64,000 nt of DNA from Mytilus trossulus (GCF_036588685.1 NC_086378.1:22731578-22795577); one strand, 5' to 3'; positions 23,563 to 36,116 are shown, counted from the stretch's first letter. The notes: a model not told the origin generated them from the letters alone. Made by a program: numbers and translations.

Positions 23563-24040
23563 AGACCACTTTCGAGTTCATCCGTCACCGGAAAAAAACT
23601 CGTCAATTATACGCACCTTTGTGACGTCATTTACCAGATAGAGGGGGTCGCCTGTATCCCTGCACTATTTACGTTTATCAAGCGTCTTAGTGATCGTCAT
23701 TGTGAAGGATAAACTAGAAATAATGGTTGTTCTGTAGGTACTTAGTGACAATAACCTTATGACAGCAGTGCTGGTTGTCAATTTTGAGAATTCAATTTGC
23801 CGAATAATTCGTACAATATTGAATTATAGTTTTCCAACCACTCGCTCAACATTGGAATGAAAGTGACGACGCCCCTAAACGCACAAATGACGGTGATAAA
23901 GGCGCGTATAATTGACGATTTTTTTCCGGTGACGGATAAACTCGAAAGCAATCGGAACTACTCGGCCTTTCTGGTTGCACGAGAAATTGTACTGCATAGC
24001 GAGAATGGCCGAGTAGTTACGATTGACTCGAAAGTGGTCT
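23563..24040. mobile_element. Non-autonomous inverted-repeat element carrying a nested MITE
   Basis: The left end 'agaccactttcgagttcatc' / 'cgtcaccgg' is mirrored by 'ccggtgacggataaactcga' / 'aag...tggtct' at the right, where the match is split by the MITE at 23949-24025. Removing the MITE and one 9-bp duplication restores a continuous inverted repeat of about 70 bp. Confidence 0.8.
23949..24025. mobile_element. 77-bp MITE with 19-bp inverted ends and 9-bp target duplication
   Basis: Ends are caatcggaactactcggcc and the reverse complement of caatcgtaactactcggcc (one mismatch). It is flanked on both sides by actcgaaag (23940-23948 and 24026-24034). A 9-bp duplication is typical of Mutator-like elements. 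Confidence 0.85.
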
Positions 24041-24179
24041 AATGGTTTTGGAGGTCACGGTTGGAAATACCTGATGGGTGCCCCCATATAATGCAATGTT
24101 CAAGTCCGTATCTTATATAATAAAACCCCATACAAGATTTTTAATAAAATTCGAAATACATTCCATTTTTAATATATAA

Positions 24180-24305
24180 ATAAGGCCGTTAATTTTCTCG
24201 TTTTACATTGTCATTTCGGGGCCTTTTATAGCTGACTTTGTGGTATTGGCTTTGCTCATTGTTGAAGGCCATACGGTGATCTATATTTGTTTATGTCTGT
24301 GTCAA
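24180..24305 (-). repeat. SINE-like repeat A, reverse fragment
   Basis: 'ttttctcgttttacattgtc', 'ggccttttatagctgacttt' and 'gttgaaggccatacggtg' are the reverse complement of family A. Confidence 0.7.
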
Positions 24306-24309
24306 GATT

Positions 24310-26010
24310 CAAGACGGATTCAAGAAAAATGGGATCCGGCGGTTTGAAACTCTTTTTTTAATTCAATGCATTTGTATGGGGACATATATTTGGAATCCTC
24401 TTTTCTCCTGGATTGGACCCCCTCTTCATTCAAAAATGTCTGGAAACCCCAATGTATATTAAGTGGTTTATGAGGAGATGCCCTTACAAAACACGCGAAA
24501 CATGTTGTTCCGGTCCAACGGACGAACTGAAAGACGGACTTCATTATCACTTTAAACCACCGCTTTACCAAGTGGTGTACAATTGAGTGTTAAAGAGACA
24601 GATCTACATTCAAAACAAAGTGAAGGAACTGTGATCAAGTATAGGCTACAGTACGGCCTCGAATGTTTGTAAATACATGCATTTTTATAAAACAATTACA
24701 TCTGTGTGTTTGTACAATTTTAAGTATAAAGGAGGACATTTCTGAAACTTAAATAAACAAACAAACCTTCCTCTTATTTCAGCAACATTCAAATATCCTT
24801 ATACTTAATGTAGTAAGTCGAGTACACCCTATCAAGCTAAATCATGTTTGATAAGTTTTCAGGAAGTGAATTTATTAAAATATATCTGTGTTATTTAGAA
24901 AAATGCAATCTTCTAATGTATCGTAAATAACTTTGAAATCACTACTAGAATACAGTGAAATAAAGACTGATCATACAGTTTCAAAATATACAAGCGAGAC
25001 TGATCGTACAGTGAGAAATTCAAACAAGTGTAATTTTCTTATTTCTGGCTTCAAAGATCTGGCTGAAACTTTTATCACCACTTAAAATATACTTTAATTA
25101 GTGAATTAAGTCTGGTTTTTACGGTAATTTGTACAGTAAGGGTGCAAAAAGATTGTTTTCAGGTTCACCGACTGATTTACCGTAGTAATGCACTTGAAAA
25201 TGTCTTGATTAAGGCAAAGATACGAATAATGAATGTGCTAATTATAAACCATTTGTGAATATCGATGTCAGCTGAATTAATCATTAAGCAATGTACAGAT
25301 GAACAGCTTACCGTTTAATATAGTATATCCAACAAATTTAAAATGCGATTCAAAAAGTTCTCGCTTCGAAAATCGGGACTTCCGGATAGCGTACAGAATA
25401 GTATCTACACTGTGATAATTATATGCCATTTGTAAAAGTTTTATAAAATTTTATTTATTTTTTAATGATTTTTGATAACTGTAACTGGTCAATGATAAAG
25501 CTATGAAAAAACAAGAGAGAACATTTTCCGCCAAAATTTCAATGGCTAATATCTCGAAAATAAGCACATTGACCCCTATATTTGTTTTGCTTTTTTGATT
25601 CTCCATCTAATCCCCTATCAATATATACTAGTTTTATGAAAAGTTATTTATTTTGAAACTGAGCAGCAAACTTGATTTTTGAAGTTTTGTTTATAAAACG
25701 TCGTTTTTGGATTTTTTTTTGTAAAAAAATCTCAATAATTAAGGTTTATGTATAATAACAAACATTACTAAAGCCAAAACAGTATCATTTGTATTTAGGT
25801 AGAGTTTAGAAAAAAATCTCAAAATTGAAACCCTCCCAAATTTTCAAAGATTTTTATATATGACCTTTGACCTCAATTTGAAAAAAATGTGACCATATTA
25901 AGTCATGACGACAGGCATATTATTATAGTTCACGATTTCCTCTTTCCAATGATATATTATATAGGTGTGTGTTCGGTGGGGAGATTAAATTTTAAAAAAT
26001 CTGCCTTCAG
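24310..26010. other. Gene-free stretch
   Basis: Contains a short stretch (about 24350-24570) that looks repeat-derived, then AT-rich DNA. No exon recognised. Confidence 0.45.
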
Positions 26011-26017
26011 TCACCGC

Positions 26018-26640
26018 ACTATAGCTCTCATTGGCAATCGTACCAAATATTTCTATAAACAAGTATCTCAACCGATTACTTAAAATCACCGTCATGGACT
26101 CTGTTGCTTAGTTCTCATTGCCAATCGTACCACATATTTCTATAAACAAGTTGTTGCTTAGTTCTCATTGGCAATCGTACCATATATTTTTATAAACAAG
26201 TTGTTGCTCAGCTCTCATTGGCAATCGTACCATATATTTCTATAAACAAGTTGTTGCTTAGCTCTCATTGGCAATCGTACCACATATTTCTATAAACAAG
26301 TTGTTGCTTAGCTCTCATTGGCAATCGTACCACATATTTCTTTAAACAAGTATCTCAACCGATTACTTAAATCACCGTCATGGACTCTGTTGCTTAGTTC
26401 TCATTGCCAATCGTACCACATATTTCTATAAACAAGTTGTTGCTTAGTTCTCATTGGCAATCGTACCACATATTTCAATAAACAAGTTGTTGCTTAGCTC
26501 TCATTGGCAATCGTACCATATATTTCTATAAACAAGTTGTTCCTTAGCTCTCATTGGCAATCGTACCATATATTTCTATAAACAAGTTGTTGCTTAGCTC
26601 TCATTGACAATCGTACCATATATTTCAATAAACAAGTGAA
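26018..26640 (+). repeat. 50-bp minisatellite with longer variant units
   Basis: About ten copies of a 50-bp unit ('ttgttgcttagctctcattg' / 'gcaatcgtaccatatatttc' / 'tataaacaag'). Twice, at about 26064 and 26350 (286 bp apart), the array includes an extra block 'tatctcaaccgattacttaa' / 'atcaccgtcatggactctg', so there is a higher-order period. Confidence 0.9.
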
Positions 26641-26689
26641 AACACAAACCTCGATCGACTGACTGTCAGCGACTATACGGCATGGATTT

Positions 26690-26810
26690 CGCTCATTGTT
26701 GAATCAGTGTTGTGAACTTTTTTTGCTTACATCTACAAAATGTAGGTCATTTGGACTCTGGCGGGTAGATGTCTCTTTGGCAATAATATCACATCTCTTT
26801 ATATATCTTT
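26690..26810 (-). repeat. Diverged SINE-like repeat A, reverse
   Basis: 'tttcgctcattgttgaatca' and 'ggtagatgtctctttggcaa' fit the reverse complement of family A. Confidence 0.45.
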
Positions 26811-27139
26811 GACCGACTCTCAATAATGTTAGAAACGAAACCAAGAATCATAACCACCGAACAAATATTGTTCGACGCTTATTTCAATCAAGGATTTGTA
26901 TAGTTGTGTAACTTTACAAATCCTTGTTTCAATGTATAAGGAAATGTTAAAAAAAAAAAAAAAAAAAGAATTGGCAAAAAATTTACACAGGCAAATATTG
27001 TACACAAGCCTAATTTTATGAATTAATTTTCAAAACTATATAAGGAGAAGTTTAAAAAAAAAATAGATAATGGTATTGTAAACTAGTGGATATTGTCTCA
27101 TTGGCGATCATAACTCAGCTCCCTATTTTCATATCCTAC

Positions 27140-27330
27140 ACAGAAATAAGATGGGGTATGAGTGCCAATTAGTCAATTCTCCATCCAAGTAACGTTGTGT
27201 AAAAAGTAAACCATTATAGGTCAAAGAACAACCATCAACAGTGAGTGGCTCACATTGAACAGCAAGCTATAAAAGTGCCCCAAACTGAATAGTATTAAAC
27301 AGTTCAAACAGGAAAACCCGGTCTTATAAT
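27140..27330 (+). repeat. Diverged SINE-like repeat A
   Basis: 'aataagatggggtatgagtg', 'ccattataggtcaaagaaca' and 'aagctataaaagtgccccaa' align with family A. Confidence 0.55.
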
Positions 27331-27509
27331 TCAATAAAAAACGAGAAATGGTCCCTTTTCAGTAAATTCACATGGCGCAACGCATATCAAAACATACCTG
27401 GTCATTTCAAAACTAATGGACATGGTTATAACAAACAATAAATTGAATTCTATTTTTTTATTTGATCAGGGAGTGACAATACCACTTTGTGAGTTCAACC
27501 TAAAATCGT

Positions 27510-28774
27510 TCAACCCCACATCATGAGATGAAAATATCTTCTTTGGACGAATTTTGCTCTTCTGGTGTGGTAATGAAAATGAGCATTATTCGAATTTCTT
27601 ACGACACTAAAAAATGAGGAACCGCTTCTACTTATGGAATTAAAAATTTCTTCTGCAGATTTAAGTACAGTTTTACATTTCCAATAACCACAAACTCTTT
27701 TCGTCTCGACTAGACTATTCATATTATTCTCAGCTTGTGTTTTACCCATGACTGCACGGCTGTTGTCCACACTACCAACTACAATGTTTCTACCATTTTT
27801 TCTAAATTTTATGTGTCCTCCACTAACCCCTACATAATGAAGGCTACCACCACTTATGGGGTTATAGGCGAGAACAATCCAGTCCCTCCAGTAGTATTTC
27901 CCGGAAAGGAGACTAAATAGTCCAGCGGCAAATTGACTACTTGTCTGACCACTATTAGAAGCAGCGTATGCGTCGATATCCTTTCCGCATTGGGAGTGAT
28001 ATGCATCTGTGCACTGGTTGTCAATTTGATCGAACTTTACTTTCACTTCTTTTATCTTATTTTCCCAATCAGTCGTCATATAATTTGCATTGTATGTAAA
28101 TTGTTTTACTAGAAGATAGCCCAATTCAACTTTTACAGCTTGCAAGAGAAGTTGCATTACACCGAGTAGAAATATTTGCGTCTTCGCTCGGTCATTTTCG
28201 GTATAACTCAAAACTTGAGTACCCAATTGTTTTTGGATTTTATGCTGTGCGACGATGGCTTGATATAATTTTAAGCCACTATTCTGATAATCACTATCAT
28301 AATTATCAATAAATATTAGCTTCCTGTTTGGCACAGCAGCCGACGGAACAGAATAAACAATTTCTAACTGGTGCGAAACTGCCTTGATCCTTTGTTCTAG
28401 TTGCCCAAAGTTTATTTCAACAGTATTCCACTGAATCAATCGTTCGACGTCGTCAAATCGAGTATCAAATTGATCCAAACGATTGTCGATATTACTCATC
28501 ATAGTTTTCATGTAAGCCAACTCATCAGACTCTGATGGAATGAACGCCATGACGACCCCTATAAATGGACCCAATGCGCCAAGGTAGGGACCAATATTTT
28601 TTGCGATCTTTGTTAAAGAATTTCTGAATTCCTTCTTTTCAAGCATTTCCGCTATCCCTTTTCCGAGTTCAAGGCCAACAGTAACTTGTTGTTTTTGATC
28701 CGGAGAAAGGCTGTGACTAGGCGAGGAAAATAACATCAATAGAGTTACCAAGAAAGACCATTTGGATACCAACT
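27510..28774 (-). CDS. Secreted helical protein, rapunzel / SE-cephalotoxin-like (3' exon, start missing)
   Basis: An open frame of about 420 codons ends at TGA (27510-27512). It begins with a hydrophobic stretch, WSFLVTLLMLFSSPSHS, that looks like a signal peptide, then a helical region (about residues 25-250) with ELAYMKTMMSNIDNRLDQFD, and later LSGKYYWRDWIVLAYNPISG. The order of these blocks resembles the rapunzel and SE-cephalotoxin-like proteins of fish and molluscs; the exact function is unknown and toxicity cannot be inferred. Cysteines occur as two close pairs. The tail is basic and His-rich. The frame has no ATG at its start: it opens with TTG just after 'atatcatttcag', a fair acceptor, so an upstream exon must supply the start. 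Frame upstream of the acceptor runs to a stop without ATG. The coding potential is sound; the family call is moderate. Confidence 0.7.
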
Positions 28775-28835
28775 CTGAAATGATATAAGTAAAATGAATT
28801 TGATTAAATGAATAAATGATTTAGGAATTAAAAAA

Positions 28836-29580
28836 AACTAGAGGCTCCAAGTAGCCTGTGTCGCTCAAATGATATTTGTATTTACAATTGATGCATGAAA
28901 TATGCTTTAGTTTCATAGACATCCCCCCACCCCAAGTTGGTTGGCATGTAGGGTCATCAGACATTTTTTTAATCTCGATACCCTTATTGTGACCAAGTTT
29001 GATTAAATTTGTCTCAGTTGTTTTAGAAGACTTTTGTTAAAGATAACAAAGATTTATGAAAAATTGATACATTTTGACTTTAAAAGCGCAATTACTCTTT
29101 ATGGGGTCAATTGACCATTTTGGTTATTTTGGCTTATCTGTAGATCTTACTTTGCTGAACATAGAGATCAACCATCTATAATAATATTCAAGATAATAGC
29201 CAAAAACTGCAAAATTTCCGTAAAATTTCTAATTCAGGGCCAGCAACCCAACAAGGCTTGCCCGATTTGTCTGAAAATTTCAGGACGATAGATTTTTTCC
29301 TGATGTACATTTTTAACAAGTGTCTATTTTGCTTTATTTTCAAAGATATATAAGCCAAAAACTGCATTCACCCCCATGTTCTATGTTTATAGCTATGGTG
29401 GCCATGATGGTTGGCCGGCGGGGTCATCGGAGACATTTTTTATACTATCTACCCTAAAAATGATTGTGACTAAGTTCGGTTAAATTTGTCTTGGTAGTTT
29501 CAGGAGAAGATTTTTGTAAGATTACGAAAATTTGTTTAAAAATTTACTATAAAAGGATAATAAATCCTTAAAGGGGCACT
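28836..29580 (+). repeat. Dispersed repeat L, copy 1
   Basis: Starts 'aactagaggctccaagtagc' and contains 'gcgcaattactctttatggg' and 'cagcaacccaacaaggcttg', the hallmarks of a repeat family common in this window (see 31320, 36430, 41102 and 44920). Confidence 0.7.
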
Positions 29581-29589
29581 AGCTGTCAA

Positions 29590-29960
29590 ATTCATGTTCA
29601 GCGATTTATCAAATTCACATATTCTATTTATAACAATGAAAAACATTCATCCAATCTATCAAAAGTCTAAAATAAATAATTAACAGGGCACGGGCATGAA
29701 AAGACGTAGCTTCGTTTCGTGTGTAATTAATTCAAGACGCCATCTAATTTTTTATCGAGTTGACCTCTAAAATCATCCGATGGCCAAATAAGCGATGTAA
29801 ACATAAACAAAGATATAAATAGATCAAGCAAACTCGTGCTGTTGGATTATTTTTTTATGTCTTTTTAATTTCATATTCTAGATGAAAAATAAATATTTAT
29901 CATAGTTTTATCCGTAAAAGCATGATGGTTTACCTTTGTTTCACTTTCAATGGCGACATC
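29590..29960. repeat. Probable dispersed repeat
   Basis: The text around 'aagacgccatctaatttttt' and 'tttcactttcaatggcgaca' looks like a family I have seen in bivalve DNA. I checked the minus-strand ATG in it as a possible first exon for the 27510-28774 gene; the phases do not fit. Confidence 0.3.
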
Positions 29961-30019
29961 CTTTTTATTTAAATAACTATACACATACAATTCATGTGTT
30001 ATCCATCTCAAGCTAAGGG

Positions 30020-30540
30020 GTTCAGTCGGAAACCAGGTTGAAATAGAACAAAAGAATCGAAGCTCTTTATTAGAGAAGGCGATAAATGTTTACTGTATTG
30101 TTAACTTTAGTGACAAAATTTTTAAAAGTTAACAGAAACAAACAAAACTGCAATTTTCTTCTCAATAACGAGGTGTTTTATTTTAAAAACACCATTTGCA
30201 TAAGTTTTCAATTTTTCTAGTACATAATTAAGCAGAACAATTAGATATCAAGTCGACGACATGGGTATCTTTCAAGTTGGATGACGAAAATGCATAATTT
30301 CCGAATTACCACGGACGGAAAACATATCAATTTATTAGTTCAGTAATTTTCGTGTCTGCCCTTCCATTATGTGACTGAAGAAAAAATTCCAAAAAATAGG
30401 TAACAAGTGTATCAAAAAGAGAAAATCGAGTGCACCTTTTTATGTTAGGGCGTGTTTGAGTTTAGTATTTTGTCTTGGTATCGTACACAGGATATTTCAT
30501 GCATTGTCTCGCTTCAGATTCTATCATTTTTATATATTAA
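30020..30540 (+). repeat. Dispersed repeat F, copy 2 (interrupted)
   Basis: 30020-30220 matches 15357-15550, and the 'tcgcttcagattctatcatt' block near 30508 continues the match after about 270 bp of unrelated sequence. Confidence 0.65.
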
Positions 30541-31269
30541 AGCTACAGGTTGACTTTATAACACAAAAAAATAACAGTACTAAAAGATGAAATATATGGG
30601 TCAAGTGAAATACCTATCTAATGAATCACAAAAACAGAGTAGGTGTGTTTGAATAGCTATTTTTTTTACTGAAAGTACTTGACGACAGTCTTACAAGTTG
30701 GATGATGGAAATGTATATCTTCGAAAAATTCTAATTTTTTGGGTGTGATAACTATGGTTTATAGTCTTCAACCACTATAAAATCAAGTCTGGAGTGCCCT
30801 TCCACGAAATATTGAATTAGATTTTTTTTTAAATGTTTATGATTTTTCGAAAATTCCACCCGACAACCGATCAGACAATAGTTTTAAGTTGAATCAATGC
30901 AGACAAGATCATTAACTGGTGCTCATTAGCTAGCTGATACATTTGTCTTTTTAAATATAACTGACATATTAGGGTCGTATTGGTGCAATGTGGATAAATT
31001 TATCGGTTTCCAAGAGCAAAATTGGTAGCGCGTCATCCCTACAATGGCTTCCATTTCTACGATTGTGAAAATGAACTGGCGTAATGGGGTAATAATTTTG
31101 ACGAAGTAGGATCCTGACTGGGTTAAATTGAAGTTCACATGAATACGGATTCAATAAGGTAGAATTATTCACTTTTAAGTGAATAATTCAAAATCAATGT
31201 TTTTTTGCCTATTGACAAAATTGAACCATACTGGCTGCTAAAAGCTAAATATTATTTCACTATTTGCAT

Positions 31270-31850
31270 TTCAATACTGATTGGGCAAATAAAAAAAGAC
31301 ATTAGATTTTTTATACATCTCGTAAGGGGTCAATTGACCATTTTGGTCTTTATGACTTTTGTAGAATTTACTCTGCTGAACATTATTAATGTTCACAGTT
31401 TATCTCTATCTATAATTATATTAAAGATAACCAAAAAACGGCTAAATTCCTTAAAATGGCCAATTCAGGGGCAGTAACCCACCAACGGATTGTCCGATTT
31501 GTATGAATTTCAGAACCGATTGATCGTGACCTGATAAACACGTTTACCCCATGTCAGATTTGCTCTAAATGCTCTGGTTTTAAAGATATATACAAGCCAA
31601 AATCTACATTTTACCCTACCCCTAGTTTCTATTTTTAGCCATCTTGCTTGGTTGGTTCATCGGACACACTTTTTAATCAAGATACCCCAATGATGATTCT
31701 GGTCAAGTTTGCTTAAATTTGGCATAGTAGTGTTTCAGAGAAGATGTTTTTAAAAGTTTACGACGGACGACGACGTACGCCACGACGGACGACGACGTAC
31801 GCCAAGTGATTAGAAAAGCTTAATTGACCAGGTCAGTTAAAAATTAAAGA
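31270..31850 (+). repeat. Dispersed repeat L, copy 2
   Basis: 'aaggggtcaattgaccattt', 'gctgaacattattaatgttc', 'ggggcagtaacccaccaacg' and a right end of 'gacgacgtacgccaagtgat' identify the family. Confidence 0.75.
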
Positions 31851-31854
31851 ACCT

Positions 31855-32592
31855 TAGTGAGCACGCTCACATACCCCACGTCCCCACATTGTCATTGGAG
31901 AAATTAAATGTGAAAGAAAAGAAAAAAAAATTGTATAAGAAAAATTAATTTCCTGCCAATATGCACATCTAAATAGTATGATCTTATTATCTACAAAATT
32001 TCATGAAATTCTGTTGTGTGGTTTCAGAGGAGTTGAGATGACAAACTGTTGCAGAAGTACATTGAAGCAAATAAGTTTAAAGGGATGTAACTCCTAGAAA
32101 CAAAATTGAATCGCTATTTCCCGTCGATATGCACAACTACATAGTATGTACTCATTATCTGAAAAGGTTTCATGAAATTCTGTTATGTGGTTTGAGAGGA
32201 GTTGCGATGACAAACTGTTGCAGTAGTTCATTATAGTAAATAAGTTCAAAGGGGCGTAACTCCTAGAAAAAAAATTGAATCACAATTTCCCGTCGATATG
32301 CACAACTACATAGTATGTCCTTACTATCTGAAAAGGTTTCGTGAAATTCTGTTGTGTGGTTTGAGAGGAGTTGCGATGACAAACTATTGCAGTAGTTCAT
32401 TAAAGTAAATAAGTTCAAAGGGGCGTAAGCCGCGTAACTCCTAGAAAAAAAATTGAATCGCAATTTCCCGTCGATATGCACAACTACATAGTATGTCCTT
32501 ATTATCTGAAAAGGTTTCGTGAAATTCTGTTGTGTGGTTTGAGAGGAGTTGCGATGACAAGAAACAGGACTGACGGACGGACGGACGGACGA

Positions 32593-32650
<58 letters not shown>
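31855..32650 (+). repeat. ~185-bp tandem repeat with GACG tail
   Basis: Four copies of a unit containing 'gtcgatatgcacaactacat' and 'gtggtttgagaggagttgcg' (near 32010, 32130, 32300 and 32475), ending in gacggacggacggacg at about 32570 and the hairpin 'ccgcaactcgttgcgtgggg'. Confidence 0.85.
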
Positions 32651-32651
<1 letters not shown>

Positions 32652-32984
32652 GCTTTTATCCTGCAATCAGCCAACTAATTTCAAATTAGTAGTTACTTGC
32701 AGTATATTGATGAAATGGTTATGTGCATATTTCTTTTCTTTTTGTGCGACAGTTTATAATTTGGGGTAACGCGTAGTCCGCGATAAACAGGAATATATAA
32801 TCATTGATTTTACGGGGGCAATAGGTTTGCCCTTTACGACAAATATTTTACCCTGAGCGATAGCAGTTTTAAAGCCTGGCAGCCCCTCGATATATACAAA
32901 TTTCATTTTGTGTTCTGATAAGATAAGAAACAACTTGTGGATTTAGCTACTAAATATTTTCTTTCCTTGCAGCGGGTGGCGAAA

Positions 32985-33085
32985 TCAACATACGGTCTTC
33001 AACAATGAACAAATCACATACCACAGTCCGATATAGAAGGCTCCGAAATCACAAATGTTAAACAATTTAAAGGGGAAAACTAACG
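32985..33085 (+). repeat. SINE-like repeat A fragment
   Basis: 'acatacggtcttcaacaatg' and 'aatgttaaacaatttaaagg' fit family A. Confidence 0.55.
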
Positions 33086-33282
33086 ATATAATTGAGGTTA
33101 ATGACCGGCCTCTTCTGTAGCCATGTGTATAACGAAATCTACAAAATGCAATAGTATAAGATAATAATAGAGATGGGCCTTTTTATACATACATAGCCTA
33201 TTGTTTCGTAAAGCTTGATTTTTTTTCTATAAAAATCTTTATTTTATTTGCCACAAAACTCATTTCTGTTGAATACAATCAC

Positions 33283-33395
33283 ATAAGAAAAAAAAAAGGT
33301 TTGCACGAAGTTTCCTCTTGGTATAAGTATAAAATTCACAAAAGAAAAAAAAAAAGGTTTGCACGAAGTTTCCTCTTGGTATAAGTATAAAATGG
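33283..33395 (+). repeat. Two-copy tandem repeat (~60 bp)
   Basis: 'ggtttgcacgaagtttcctc' / 'ttggtataagtataaaa' occurs twice in direct succession, each preceded by a run of A. Confidence 0.85.
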
Positions 33396-33399
33396 TTCA

Positions 33400-35395
33400 T
33401 CTCTATGTATTTATAAACTATCGATAGCACATGGGTTTGTTGTTATATTGGGAACATGTGTTCATGTTTACAATAATATTTAAATTAGTTTAGCATCACA
33501 ATAAGGCACCTTAAGGCTTAACAAAGTTAAGAGTTTAAAGTTATTTATACTGGTCATTCGCGGTAAAAGTTTACATTGAAAATACATTTTCATAGCTTGA
33601 CCATTAGAAGCAGCCTTAGTGCAGTAAAGTCCCCCCCCCCAAATGGGTGAACATGTTTTGTATAAGTTTGTTTAAAATGCATTACGTTTTTTTTCTGCAG
33701 ATCTTAAAAAAATCGTCATGTATAAATATTGTTCTGTGATATGAAAAATTCTATTTCATTATTTTTCATTGTAGATATGTTTGTAAGACATGTATGCTGC
33801 AGTGTGCTGGCAATGTGATTTGAGGACAGTTGTAATAAAACTTAACTGCACTCGTCTAGGCGAGCTGTTTCCCATGAATATGCGTTTGAGTTTTTGTTTA
33901 TAAATTCTTTATTTGGATTTGAGGTCACGAATAAAAAAAATACTATTCAGTATCTTCGATGTTTTGATACTATTGCAGCTTGAAAATTTTGTTATCCATA
34001 TGGCTATACAGAAAGGAGAAGCAGGAGATTTTGAGTCAAATAAAATGATTTTGGTAGACAATCAAGACTTTAATACAGAGATTTTTAAAATCGATTACAC
34101 ACTTGTTTTATCGAAGATGTGCTAGCGCTTATTGTTTTCAAAAAGTGTTAACTACTTTTAAATTACTACTTGAAGAAACTAATATTTTAGAGGCCTCAGA
34201 TATTTTCAAAATGGTTTATAGCCTAAACAGTTTCTTTAACCGTTGCGTTTTTGTTCTCACTTTTAACATGTTTATGGTTTAAGCTATAACATGTTAATTC
34301 AGGTTGATTTTATTAAACCAGTAACTAGTTTGAGCATAAAAAACAGGCCCCGAGTTTGTAAACTTGTTCCAAGGAAATTATTGCTAGCGCTGCATGTAAT
34401 AATCCTCTACCTGTCAAGCACCGAATAGCCAAATATGGAGGCACAAAGGGAAAAGCAGTAGATTTTCTATAAATTTTTCATATATAACTGCTGAATATAC
34501 ACAATGGTACATAAATCTTAAATGTACAAAAATGAACAAAAATAAATATGGAACACAGCAACAAACGGCAACCACTAAATTACAGGCTCCTAACTTGGGA
34601 CAGGCACAGTCAAACAGAATATTGCGGGTTAAACTTGTAAGCGGGATTCCAACCCTCCCCTAAACAGCTAATAACCATAGTGTAAAAGAACAATATAAGA
34701 ACGAACTATTAAAATGACTTTTAAAAAGCTAAAACTATCAGATGGATACAAATAAAAGTCTATTTTAGTACTTACCCATTCTAATCTTCACCATCCTGTT
34801 TTCTGTTTGCCAAGACCACGTTAAATTTCAAACGTTCGTTGGTTCGTTTGCAAATAAAGCGTCTCTCCCGAATCAAATGATTTTCAAATGTGAGATTCAA
34901 TGTTATATATATACAGAATTAAACAAAAAGAAATATTTTCCCGCGTTTAAAAATCGTGCAGCAGAAGTTTTAACTTTAAACCTGTTATACCGGTATAACA
35001 AAAGTAGGGTTTAATTCGGGACGATGGTATATGTTTTGTTAAAAGACATCATGGACCATGTGATTCATGTATTTTAAGCACGTGCACGTGTATTTGTTGA
35101 TAGATATATACAGTTATCGTTTGTTGATGTGGTTCATAAGTATTTTTCGATTTTCGATTTTGTCAAAAACAGAAAAAACAAGATTAAGTTCTGATAATAG
35201 TTAACACAAACTTTGATTTAATAACACTGAGATATCAGTGTTGTAAAACTTAAATAGCACTTAACAATCATATTGAAAAATAAAAAAAACAACATGACGT
35301 TAACTGGTACTTGATTGTTCTATCTGACAACGCTTACCTTTTAAATGCACTCGAGCTCACTCCAGTTTTTGTTCATGTGTTTTATGTACTTTTAG
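33400..35395. other. Gene-free stretch with repeat traces
   Basis: 34575-34690 is a repeat B fragment ('ctcctaacttgggacaggca'). A 48-codon frame at 33982-34125 follows a fair acceptor ('ctattgcag') but has no family match and no partner exon. Short repeat H words occur near 35110. Confidence 0.45.
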
Positions 35396-35454
35396 CATCG
35401 AAATGACAAATGCAAAACAATTCAAACGAGAAAATAAACGGTATTATTTATATA

Positions 35455-36116
35455 TGTTGTGTACAAGATGTAAGTGTACAAATTATAATTTGTACAGGGT
35501 TTTTGTACAAGTTGTAAGTTTTTTTGACACATACCTTCTTGCACCAGGTGATACAGGTTTATCTTCTAAAAGGTATCAGCTTACTGTCTTTAGTTCCAAT
35601 TTATATACTTCAACCTAACATTTTAGGAATGACTATAATTTTTTTCCCTTTCTAGTGAAGAAATTACACACAAAAATTGGTGCACACTGATTAACGCGCG
35701 TATCGGGTTATTTAACAGTGTGCACCACATTATTTTTAATGTTATTTCGAATAGACAGAAAAAATATAAGTCATTTCTTATAATTTAATACTAAATTCCA
35801 TTTTAAACCGTAGAAAACCATGAAAAAACGTTGATGACGTCACGGTCACATGACTAAATTATGTCTGGGTTCATAACAAAATAACGTAATCCAATGAGAA
35901 GACACGTTACATCCAAAATTAAATTATTAAGTATCATTCTCATTGTCTTCAAACTGGAATCAAGGCTACCTGAATGGTTTAAACTTTAGTTTTATTTTTC
36001 TCATGTAGTCATTGAAATATGACATAAATATGCGAAACAAAAGACTGTGTATGCATCATCCATTTTTGTTAAGCACTTCATAAAACACTGATAATTTGTA
36101 CAACTTGTACACAACA
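35455..36116. mobile_element. 662-bp inverted-repeat element inserted in repeat A
   Basis: The ends are tgttgtgtacaagatgtaag and the mirror of tgttgtgtacaagttgtaca. The flanks give a TA or TATA duplication, consistent with but not proof of a Tc1/mariner-type origin. No transposase frame is present. It contains a second palindrome at 35625-35779. Confidence 0.75.
35625..35779. mobile_element. 155-bp palindromic MITE nested in the 662-bp element
   Basis: The left arm 'aggaatgactataatttttt' is mirrored by 'aaaaatataagtcatttctt', and the centre is the hairpin ggtgcacactg ... cagtgtgcacc. A half copy lies just after the MCT gene at 11976-12060. Confidence 0.75.

Noticed and set aside
24320..24571. 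83-codon minus-strand frame
   Set aside because: Repeat-like text with no splice context or domain.
29920..29955. Minus-strand ATG followed by a GTAAAC donor, as first exon of the 27510-28774 gene
   Set aside because: The 26-nt exon would leave the wrong phase for the acceptor at 28774 or 28772, and the region looks like a dispersed repeat.
33982..34125. 48-codon frame after a fair acceptor (LENFVIHMAIQKGEAGDFES onward)
   Set aside because: No recognisable family, no donor exon upstream and no repeat support; could be chance.
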